A DNA stretch of 6,211 bases from Chlorobiota bacterium (GTDB lineage Bacteria; Bacteroidota; Ignavibacteria; SZUA-365; JAADGX01): assembly GCA_013152135.1 (NCBI GenBank), contig JAADGX010000315.1, positions 1 to 6,211 on the forward strand, given 5' to 3'. Numbering within the stretch: the stretch's first letter is position 1; each line of letters starts with the position of its first letter. The position numbers and the translations under genes were made by a program. Of the stretch, positions 1-6,104 are shown piece after piece. The notes beneath the pieces are model-generated. The model made no database searches. It was not told the origin of the DNA and saw only the letters and a program-made list of their open reading frames with translations.

Positions 1-321
1 GTCAATCGAGGTGTCTCTCCGTCTGTTTTCCAAGCCCGAGGGATGCCTTTCAATTGGTGTGAAGTTGTGAGCGCCGCCTTATGCGCGTTTCGGGCCCTGC
101 GCATCATGGATATGCGGTCTGCCCAGTGGAGTTTACTATTTCTAGAACACATTAAAAAAGCAAATCGTGCCAAACTTCGCCATCACTCTGTCCGGCGAAA
201 AAAGCTGATTCACTCAAACGGCAGTTATTAGTCACGAGCCATTAATGTGCCGCGGGTTCACGGTCAGTCGCAAGCTTCGAAATATACCAGATTAAAATAA
301 ACCCTCCCTTGGATTCTGGAA
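1..321. other. Stretch without a recognisable gene
   Basis: I see no supported gene here. A plus-strand frame at 43-231 (62 codons) resembles nothing I know, and the GAGG before its ATG is too close to act as a ribosome site. On the minus strand a frame starts with ATG at 152 and is open to the left edge (about 50 codons, rich in Arg, His and Lys). It has no ribosome site and no family match, so it could be the end of a gene outside the window or chance. A 6-bp inverted repeat (176-181 with 194-199, 12-base loop) has no T-run after it on either strand. The stretch follows the stop of the jelly-roll remnant, so a transcription end would be expected here, but no convincing terminator hairpin is visible. 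Confidence 0.5.
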
Positions 322-597
322 TTATTTCCCCGATTTCAGAAGAGACTGCTTCGAGATGACTACATCATCAACGTATATCACCTTGTCACCGGAGGAACCA
401 TTAGCCGTTGTGCCGAATTGAAATCGATCATAAACAGTATTGTCAGCTGGCAGGTTTTGTCCATATTGGTCGATGATCTTGACACTGTCCTGCCGGATTT
501 CGGTTCGTCCTTCCCACCCCGCTGATAATCGTAGGTGCAAAATAATGTGGACCCATTCATCCTTGGGGAGTGGAATGATATTCCTTAAAAACTCAAG
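322..597 (-). pseudogene. 5'-truncated concanavalin/LamG-like jelly-roll domain remnant
   Basis: This is a 91-codon open stretch ending in TAA at 322. It reads like the C-terminal half of a concanavalin A-like/LamG jelly-roll domain, as found in polysaccharide lyases and secreted carbohydrate-binding proteins. The recognisable parts, in order, are a PLPKDEWVHI strand, a WEGRTEIRQD segment where such domains often have G-x-E-x-x-x-D-G, a YDRFQFGTTA strand, and the closing strand VIYVDDVVIS. The N-terminal strands and any signal peptide are missing. The other two frames across the end of the HEAT gene are full of stops, so the missing half is not hidden there. It begins at the codon right after the HEAT stop and shares its frame. 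The only in-frame start candidate I see is a TTG at 540, with no ribosome site. I take it as a broken gene at a rearrangement junction. Translation by stop readthrough of the HEAT gene is possible but less likely. Fold assignment is by eye, moderately sure. Confidence 0.5.
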
Positions 598-1104
598 CTA
601 TTTCAATAATTCATCGGCCAATGGTTTGACGCTTCCCTTCCATTCGGGGCTTTTCAGCTCGAACAGGAGTTTATCGACCGGAAAATCTTTCGGAAGTTTG
701 CCCGCTTTTTTCAAATCATAAAAAACATGATGAGCCCCGGCCAAAATAAAGATGGAACCTGATTTTTCGATAAGCGCCCTCAGAAGAGGTTTGATCGACC
801 GATCGCCCAACTTGATCAGTCCCTCCGCGGCGATCCAACGTATATCACTTTCGTCATCCTCCAACGCCTCGATAAACAAGGGAATGGAAACGGGTTCCCC
901 GATTTCCTCCATTGTTTTTAAAGCCTCCCAGCGATATATGTGTTTTGGATGATGAACCAGTTCCATTAAATAATCAATCACGTCTATACCCATTGCCACG
1001 AGTTCTCTCCGCGCTTTTTTCCGTTCCATGCCATCGTCACCGCCAAGCGTTTCAAGCAGTTGCTTGATTTTCAAATCCTCCGGATTTGTCAGTTTTTCGT
1101 CCAT
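598..1104 (-). CDS. HEAT-repeat domain protein
   Basis: A 168-residue, probably cytoplasmic protein with no signal peptide or membrane segment. Three helical repeats of HEAT/PBS-lyase type can be seen at about residues 28-53, 56-84 and 87-113. Each has a first helix with R-x-x-A and a second helix rich in I/L (for example RWEALKTMEEIG then VSIPLFIEALED, and RWIAAEGLIKLG then IKPLLRALIE). A fourth, degenerate one covers about 115-135. Such repeats form curved scaffolds that bind other proteins; no catalytic residues are evident. The ATG at 1104 is chosen because the frame upstream soon meets a stop; a weak GGGAT lies just before it. The gene follows the P-type ATPase after only 32 bases, so co-transcription and a role linked to that pump (assembly or regulation) is a reasonable inference, not shown. 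It ends with TAG at 598, after which the same frame continues into a jelly-roll remnant. Confidence 0.85.
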   Translation of the reverse strand: MDEKLTNPEDLKIKQLLETLGGDDGMERKKARRELVAMGIDVIDYLMELVHHPKHIYRWEALKTMEEIGEPVSIPLFIEALEDDESDIRWIAAEGLIKLGDRSIKPLLRALIEKSGSIFILAGAHHVFYDLKKAGKLPKDFPVDKLLFELKSPEWKGSVKPLADELLK

Positions 1105-1136
1105 TTTCGTTATCCCATGTTTTTACGATTATGATA

Positions 1137-3578
1137 CTATATTTCAGAATGACCAAGATATTTATACATACGAACTTTCAGGAAGTCCGATATTATAAAC
1201 GCAATTAATGCATACCCCCAGACGATCAGAGCCAGGTCCCATGAGATCGGCGTGATGAACCAGCCGTAAACGGCGACCAAGGTTGCCAATATTTTCGTCG
1301 ATACCGCGGACCAGAACATGATACCGCTCGGCTTGATCGACCAGAACGGCCCTCGCGTTCTCGTAAGAAATATCGTCAGGTGCCCGGCTACGGCCAATTT
1401 CAAAAAGATAAACGTCTGCACCGTTTCCTTTGACAGGAGAAGCACTTCCTGTCCGATATAAAATATACCGAACGAACTGATCAGGCCGATAGAACCCAGG
1501 AACGTGGCCATCGTCAGAACCATTCGCATGTCCCATTTCTCCGGCCCCTTGGAATACCGCACATTGTCGTATGCAATCGCCATGATCGGAGCGTCATTGA
1601 ACAAGGCCAGCAGGACGATCATTATTGCCGTAACAGGGTAAAAATCGAATATCAGTATTGCCAGTGTAATAAAGAACAGGACACGAATGGTCTCGGCTAT
1701 TCGGTAGATCGCGTAACTGTTCATGCGTTGGAAAATGATCCTGCTTTCCTTGATGGCGTCGACGATAACCGAAAGACCCGGTGACGTCAGCACAATATCG
1801 GCGGCGGATTTTGCGGCGTCCGTCGCACCCGCAACCGCTATGCCGACGTTCGCTTTCTTCAAAGCGGGGGAATCATTAACGCCGTCGCCCGTCATACCGA
1901 CGATATGATTTTTTTTCTGAAGCAGTTCGACAATACGATATTTATGCTCGGGATATACCTGGGCAAATCCATCAGCCTTTTCGATTACGCCCAAAGCCTC
2001 TTCATCCGGTTTATCCAAGAATGCCGTTACTTCCAATATGTTGCTGCCCAGGTTCACTTTTTCCGCTATCTGCTTTCCAATCGCGGTATGATCCCCCGTG
2101 ATCATCTTGACCGTAATACCCATGTTTTGCGCTGTTTCAATCGTTTGCGCGGAGTCTTCCCGGGGCGGATCGAATAGCGGAATAAGCCCTACGTAGTGCC
2201 AGTTTCCCTGCTCATCTGTTTTTGCGGTTCCCAAAATTCTGAATCCCTTAACGGCGTACTCTTCTATCTGCTTATTTATCAGGCTGGTTATCGTCCCTTT
2301 ATTCTCACCCGTGATAAGCGTTAATAATACTTGCGGCGCTCCTTTTGTTACTTTGTATATCCTGCCTTCCGCATCTTCAATTGTCGCTTCCGTACGCTTT
2401 ATAATCGGATCAAACGGTTTAAAATCCTTTATTTTAAACGTGCCAAGTTTTTCCGCGACGGCGTTAAAGGATTTCGCCTTGTCCACGATTGCGGAATCGA
2501 TGGGGTCTTTATCCTCTTCTCTTGACGCAAGTGAAGCGAACAGCAAAACATCGTCCTGGGCAAAGCCTTCAAACGGCACGACCTCCGCCAGTGTCAGTTC
2601 GTTTTTCGTAATCGTACCAGTTTTATCAGAGCATAATATATCCATACCCGCCATTTCTTCGATGGCCACCAGTTTGCTGACAATGGCTTTCTTTTTCGCC
2701 AACACCGACGCTCCAACGGCCATCGTCACGGACAAAACGGCGGGCAGCGCAACGGGGATTGCCGCGATCGTCAACACCAATGCAAATTGAAGTGTTTCAA
2801 GAAAGCTTTCGTGCCGGAAAAAAGACGCAATAAATATTATCGCGATCATAAAAGCGGCAAGAACGATGAGATAATTGCCGATTTTTATCACGGCTTTCTG
2901 AAAATGGCTGACTGTTTTTGCTTCCTCCACCAGTTTCGCCGTTCGGCCGAAAAACGTGTTCATGCCGGTTGCAACCACCAGGCCATTCATTTCTCCCTGG
3001 CGAATTATCGATCCCGAATATACAACGTCGGCCGAGCGCTTTTCCACCGGCAGGGATTCGCCCGTCAACGAAGATTCATCGACGCTCAGGTATTCGCCCG
3101 CGAATAATTTCAAATCCGCCGGGACAATATCGCCTAAACGCACCCGCACTACGTCGCCGGGGACAAGCTCCTTCGCGGATATTCCCAACCATTTTCCATC
3201 GCGTAATACACGCGCTTTCAGCGCTAATTTCTTCTTTAATAAATTAATGGCATCGTCAGCCTTGTATTCCTGCCAAAAACCAACCACCGCGTTTAAAAGA
3301 AGCAAAGCGAATATAACCCAGAAATCCTCCCAATGATTGATAATCGCCGATAATATAGCGGCGACTTCTATCATCCACGGTATTGGACCCCAAAAATATC
3401 CGAGGAATTTGAGGATGGGATTGACTTTCTTCTCCGAGATGTCATTATATCCGTATTCTTCAAGGCGTTCTTTTACGGAAGACGTCGTAAGTCCGTTTTC
3501 ACTTGAAGAATATTTACTGAATAAATCCTCAACCGATAGCTTTTTAATTTCCGAGATATCTAATATGATTTCACTCAT
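1137..3578 (-). CDS. Plasma-membrane proton-efflux P-type ATPase (P3A family)
   Basis: An 813-residue ATP-driven ion pump of the inner membrane, of the H+-exporting P3A class. Domains in order: N-terminal cation-ATPase segment (about 10-60); M1-M2 (about 62-104), containing GPIPWMIEVAAIL; actuator domain with TGES at 172-175; M3-M4 (about 233-285) with PVALP at 275-279; phosphorylation site DKTGT with Asp318; nucleotide-binding KGAP at 412-415; hinge motifs TGDH (494-497) and GDGVND (564-569); then M5-M10 (about 622-800). Residues matching the proton path of plant pump AHA2 are present as I align them from memory: Asn96 in M2, Arg632 in M5 and Asp662 in M6 (motif FNDAPIM). There are no CPx or heavy-metal-binding motifs and no Na/K- or Ca-ATPase signatures. 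The long C-terminal autoinhibitory tail of plant and fungal pumps is absent; the protein stops about 13 residues after M10, which is normal for prokaryotic members (about 800-850). It likely forms an operon with the HEAT gene behind it. The ATG at 3578 gives a full family-length N terminus; only a weak AAAGAAA lies upstream. Confidence 0.95.
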   Translation of the reverse strand: MSEIILDISEIKKLSVEDLFSKYSSSENGLTTSSVKERLEEYGYNDISEKKVNPILKFLGYFWGPIPWMIEVAAILSAIINHWEDFWVIFALLLLNAVVGFWQEYKADDAINLLKKKLALKARVLRDGKWLGISAKELVPGDVVRVRLGDIVPADLKLFAGEYLSVDESSLTGESLPVEKRSADVVYSGSIIRQGEMNGLVVATGMNTFFGRTAKLVEEAKTVSHFQKAVIKIGNYLIVLAAFMIAIIFIASFFRHESFLETLQFALVLTIAAIPVALPAVLSVTMAVGASVLAKKKAIVSKLVAIEEMAGMDILCSDKTGTITKNELTLAEVVPFEGFAQDDVLLFASLASREEDKDPIDSAIVDKAKSFNAVAEKLGTFKIKDFKPFDPIIKRTEATIEDAEGRIYKVTKGAPQVLLTLITGENKGTITSLINKQIEEYAVKGFRILGTAKTDEQGNWHYVGLIPLFDPPREDSAQTIETAQNMGITVKMITGDHTAIGKQIAEKVNLGSNILEVTAFLDKPDEEALGVIEKADGFAQVYPEHKYRIVELLQKKNHIVGMTGDGVNDSPALKKANVGIAVAGATDAAKSAADIVLTSPGLSVIVDAIKESRIIFQRMNSYAIYRIAETIRVLFFITLAILIFDFYPVTAIMIVLLALFNDAPIMAIAYDNVRYSKGPEKWDMRMVLTMATFLGSIGLISSFGIFYIGQEVLLLSKETVQTFIFLKLAVAGHLTIFLTRTRGPFWSIKPSGIMFWSAVSTKILATLVAVYGWFITPISWDLALIVWGYALIAFIISDFLKVRMYKYLGHSEI

Positions 3579-3870
3579 TGTATTTCTTTATTAAGTGTAT
3601 ATTATTCTTCTTCCGGCCTTCAATATACCAGCGACAAAAAGAAGGCGTGGGTCTCGCACGGATTCCGCTTCCACTTGATTTCTTACCATCGCTTGTTAAC
3701 GTTCATTTCCATTTCCCGAAGTCTTGAATATGCTGATGATAGCTTTTCATACAGCACGGCAATATAAATAATCAGTCCTTTTCCTCCAAACACGCGCATT
3801 CTTCCCCATAATGTACGCTTTTGGAAGCAAAGGGACCTTCCTCGTTCCGGATGTTCGTTTCACGCAGGTT
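3579..3870. other. Intergenic gap between cytochrome and ATPase genes
   Basis: These 292 bases separate the cytochrome stop from the ATPase start. The cytochrome frame stays open for 32 codons after its TGA, up to a second TGA at 3774-3772. A 15-codon minus-strand micro-frame at about 3750-3700 has no ribosome site and is probably chance. A weak 4-bp hairpin (CGTG/CACG, about 3661-3647) lies shortly before a T-run on the minus strand and could be a poor terminator. The possible ATPase promoter lies at the left end of the gap. Confidence 0.5.
3596..3623 (-). promoter_or_regulatory. Possible sigma-70-type promoter for the ATPase/HEAT pair
   Basis: On the minus strand there is TTGAAG (3623-3618) as a -35 box and TATACA (3601-3596) as a -10 box, 16 bases apart. 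Each matches the consensus at four of six positions. The -10 box ends 17 bases before the ATPase ATG, so the transcript leader would be very short. The preceding gene ends about 290 bases upstream, so the ATPase needs either its own promoter or a long transcript. By-eye match only. Confidence 0.3.
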
Positions 3871-5361
3871 TCAGTCACCGTGGCATTCACTGCAGTTTGT
3901 GTCCTTCCATGCTTCGCTGATGTCAACAGGGTGCTTGTAATTAACACCTCCCAACGATATCCTTATCGAGGAATTCTCGAATTTCTGTGCAAGAATAATA
4001 TGACAAGCGTTGCAATCTCTCGTCAGTACCTTCCCGTCTTCGCTGACGTGTTTACCGTCATGGCATCGAAAACAACCTTTTGAATACAAATGCCCTATGT
4101 TATCCGGATATTTCGTCCAGTCAACGTCCATCGAGGGAAAGTAATTCCTCTTGTACACCTTTTTAAGCTCGGCTATGGCATTCTTTATTTCTTCCTTCTT
4201 GGCTATGGCGATCCGTGGATAATTCGATTCATAATAAGAACGGATAATAATTTCTATGCTGTCCAGTCCGTTCGCTTTTGTCGAATACCCCTTATCGAGA
4301 GCATCGACCGCCGTGGATTTTATATCGGGTAAACTTGCGTCGATCCACCCGATGGACATCAACTCATTTACCAAACCGGAGGGGTTGCGAAACAAGTGCG
4401 AGGGCCTGTTGTGACAATCGATACAATCCATCCTTCTTATGGCATCTTTATCCATCTTGCTTTCGTCAAAATCATCTTCGGTGCTTCTGTAAATCGTGAT
4501 TATTCCATCCTCGTTCGTGCTTTTTATCCAGGGAATAACCTGTCTCCTTTCGTCCGACGCATAGTATTCAATCTTGTTATCGATGTTCATGTGCCAGTGG
4601 ATGCCGGACGTGGGCCCGGATTCTATATTCCCACCACCGATTTTCAGCAACAGGTCGATCGACCAATGCGAGTTTTCGTCATCGGACATGTAATACGTTT
4701 TCTTCAACATTTTTTCGCTGAAGAATACCTTCGGCCAATGGCATTGTTCACAGGTTTCCTGCGCGGGCCGCAAGTTGCTGATCGGAATCGGAATGGGCTT
4801 CGGATACTTATTAAACAACACGGCATACAACTGGTAAGCTCCGGACAACTTGGATCTCACGTACCATTGCGCGCCGGGACCGATATGGCATTTAACACAA
4901 TCAACCCGGGCATGCGGCGAGTATTCGTACGAAGTGTATTCCGGATTCATAACTTTATGGCAAATAGTGCCACAGAATTCATTGGAATCCGTGTACTCGT
5001 AAGCCTTGAAACTTCCAAAGGCGGAAAATAAAATAAGAAACAACAAACCGGACGAGAAATACAATAAAAGTTTGCGGTGTACGGGATTGTTTAAATCGAT
5101 TACAGGAAGCGTTCTTTCCCGCTTGTATCCCTTTTTAATCAATTTCCGTTCTCTTTTTATGCCGTAAAACATCAGGAGCACCCCGATGAGCATGAAGAAC
5201 GGTAGAACGATAAACGTGATTATGCCCATGTAGGGCTTGGTTTCGGTCGCCAACAGTTCGATTACCGTAAGAAACAGGATCAGGCCGAAACTTATTATAA
5301 AGACCGCTATGCCGGTTAATGTAATCGTGTTATATACAATTGGAGGAAACAGCTTTTTCAT
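3871..5361 (-). CDS. NapC/NirT-family seven-haem membrane cytochrome c (ImcH-like quinol dehydrogenase)
   Basis: A 496-residue protein expected to oxidise (mena)quinol in the inner membrane and pass electrons to periplasmic or extracellular carriers. Three membrane helices lie at about 11-36, 45-66 and 98-116; the haem domain after them should face the periplasm. Seven haem sites are visible: an unusual CX3CH at 130-135 (CGTICH, with Met138 close behind, as in the Met-containing first haem site of NapC/NrfH proteins), and six CXXCH sites at 155, 204, 313, 430, 450 and 490. The stretch with SPHARVDCVKCHIGPGA, then PKPIPIPISNLRPA, ETCEQCHWP, is typical of the NapC/NirT family. Three N-terminal helices plus seven haems is the layout I recall for Geobacter ImcH, needed for respiration of high-potential extracellular acceptors. 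NrfH and NapC are smaller, with one helix and four haems. Equivalence to ImcH itself is an inference, so no symbol is given. Start: ATG at 5361, with GGAAAAAG just upstream. The end at HPVD...CSECHGD looks natural for the family. Confidence 0.93.
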   Translation of the reverse strand: MKKLFPPIVYNTITLTGIAVFIISFGLILFLTVIELLATETKPYMGIITFIVLPFFMLIGVLLMFYGIKRERKLIKKGYKRERTLPVIDLNNPVHRKLLLYFSSGLLFLILFSAFGSFKAYEYTDSNEFCGTICHKVMNPEYTSYEYSPHARVDCVKCHIGPGAQWYVRSKLSGAYQLYAVLFNKYPKPIPIPISNLRPAQETCEQCHWPKVFFSEKMLKKTYYMSDDENSHWSIDLLLKIGGGNIESGPTSGIHWHMNIDNKIEYYASDERRQVIPWIKSTNEDGIITIYRSTEDDFDESKMDKDAIRRMDCIDCHNRPSHLFRNPSGLVNELMSIGWIDASLPDIKSTAVDALDKGYSTKANGLDSIEIIIRSYYESNYPRIAIAKKEEIKNAIAELKKVYKRNYFPSMDVDWTKYPDNIGHLYSKGCFRCHDGKHVSEDGKVLTRDCNACHIILAQKFENSSIRISLGGVNYKHPVDISEAWKDTNCSECHGD

Positions 5362-5534
5362 GGTACTTTTTCCGTTTTTACAAGGGGTCTTTCGGTTAGT
5401 ATTCCAGGATTTGATTCAATAAGAGGAAGATCTTTGTAGTTGGGCCAAATACGCGGCTCTGATCGTGGGTCGAGAACGGCCCATCAACGTTCCGCATCGA
5501 CAGACACCGGGGACACGACGAGGGGACAGTGGCA
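5362..5534. other. Intergenic region upstream of the cytochrome gene
   Basis: These 173 bases lie between the stop of the cysteine-rich gene and the cytochrome start and should hold the cytochrome promoter, but no good -35/-10 pair is visible: TTGAAT and TACTAA are only 12 bases apart. The right half is GC-rich and holds two direct copies of GGGGACA (5509-5515 and 5522-5528, period 13). The base composition changes across this gap. Confidence 0.45.
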
Positions 5535-6104
5535 TCAATCATCTTGCGGTTCCCGGCCCGTGCCATGACAACGCGGACACTCGACCGGCCTTACCAGCCC
5601 CAGCGTGACGGCTAACCGGATCGGCGCGGGCAATTCCGCCCAGTACTTCCAGGATTGCTTCTCACCGTCATCTACGCGTTTCCAGCCAAGGCACTGCTTG
5701 CAGGCATTGGCGCCTTCATAAATATCGGTTATCGACACTGAACATCCTCCCCCGCCCGAAGCGGCATAAAGTCCAGGTTCAGAGATTTGAAACGCCCCGC
5801 AATCCACAGTATTCCGGGGCGTTTCGTTATACAGTGTTATTGGTCTCGTTGTCGCACGTACGTTCCATGTTCCTGAAAAAGAAGGGACTCCTATCTGGAG
5901 AGCAACCGGCAGGAGAACACCGGAAACCGGGACGCCGGTCAAACCAGCCTCCACGAATTCGCCTTCACGGCATTCCTCACCAGCGATGCATCGACGTCGA
6001 GGCAGCCGTCTTCTTCCATCCGGGAGTGTTTTCTCCAATTCCTCGGCGAAGGGACATTTCGCCATCCAGCCGGCGTACCGGCAGTATACCGGCAGTAAGG
6101 ACAC
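5535..6104 (-). CDS. Cysteine-rich protein of unknown family with CXXC pairs; 5' end uncertain
   Basis: I do not recognise this protein. Counting from a GTG at 6104 it has 189 residues and ten cysteines. Two CXXC pairs near the C terminus (C135-C138, and C176-C179 in CPRCHGTG, a DnaJ-type CXXCXGXG unit) could together bind one zinc ion. A Gly-rich stretch (SGGGG, about 117-120) sits in the middle. There is no signal peptide or membrane helix. The start is doubtful. A GGAGG lies only 3 bases before the GTG, which is too close. An ATG at 6065 has no ribosome site. An 11-bp tandem duplication at 6076-6097 lies inside the first codons. If one copy is removed, the frame joins an upstream frame that is open to the right edge and adds CPYC just before CRYAGWMAKC. 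The real gene may therefore start beyond the window and be frameshifted here. The segment is richer in G+C than the cytochrome and ATPase genes, so it may have been acquired separately. It shows no operon link to the cytochrome gene. Confidence 0.55.
   Translation of the reverse strand: MSLLPVYCRYAGWMAKCPFAEELEKTLPDGRRRLPRRRCIAGEECREGEFVEAGLTGVPVSGVLLPVALQIGVPSFSGTWNVRATTRPITLYNETPRNTVDCGAFQISEPGLYAASGGGGCSVSITDIYEGANACKQCLGWKRVDDGEKQSWKYWAELPAPIRLAVTLGLVRPVECPRCHGTGREPQDD
5789..5825. repeat. 11-bp perfect inverted repeat (strong hairpin) inside the cysteine-rich gene
   Basis: GAAACGCCCCG at 5789-5799 is matched exactly by its reverse complement at 5815-5825, with a 15-base loop. The stem has eight G-C pairs of eleven. 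Neither side is followed by a clean T-run, so it is not a standard terminator, and it lies within coding sequence (about residues 93-105 of the 189-residue reading). It could be an RNA structure, a protein-binding palindrome or chance under coding constraint. Confidence 0.7.
6076..6097. repeat. Perfect 11-bp tandem duplication, 2 copies
   Basis: TACCGGCAGTA occurs twice without a gap (6076-6086 and 6087-6097). Eleven is not a multiple of three, so gain or loss of one copy shifts the frame. On the minus strand, deleting one copy joins the 5' frame (open from the right edge at 6211) to the cysteine-rich frame that ends at 5535. Typical causes are replication slippage or an assembly error. Confidence 0.85.

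Noticed and set aside
159..179. Sigma-54-like promoter on the minus strand (TGGCAC followed by TTGCT)
   Set aside because: Only 8 bases separate the GG and GC elements; sigma-54 promoters need 10. It also has no real gene behind it.
176..199. Inverted repeat TTCGCC/GGCGAA as a terminator
   Set aside because: The stem is 6 bp with a 12-base loop, and neither strand has a T-run after it.
1162..1536. Minus-strand 124-codon frame inside the ATPase 3' part
   Set aside because: It lies in another frame of the ATPase M6-M10 coding sequence, which is fully accounted for by membrane helices.
2311..2790. Plus-strand 159-codon open frame inside the ATPase gene
   Set aside because: It is antisense to the well-supported ATPase and resembles no protein; it is a by-product of the opposite-strand codon pattern. 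The same holds for the other plus-strand frames within 1723-3594 and within 4090-5031.
3829..3847. Hairpin GGAAG/CTTCC just after the cytochrome stop as a terminator
   Set aside because: The stem has five pairs with a nine-base loop and no T-run follows on the minus strand.
3747..3947. Minus-strand 66-codon frame overlapping the cytochrome end
   Set aside because: It overlaps the last haem site in a different frame and has no ribosome site or recognisable motif.
5385..5412. Promoter TTGAAT/TACTAA before the cytochrome gene
   Set aside because: The two boxes are only 12 bases apart, too close for a sigma-70 promoter.
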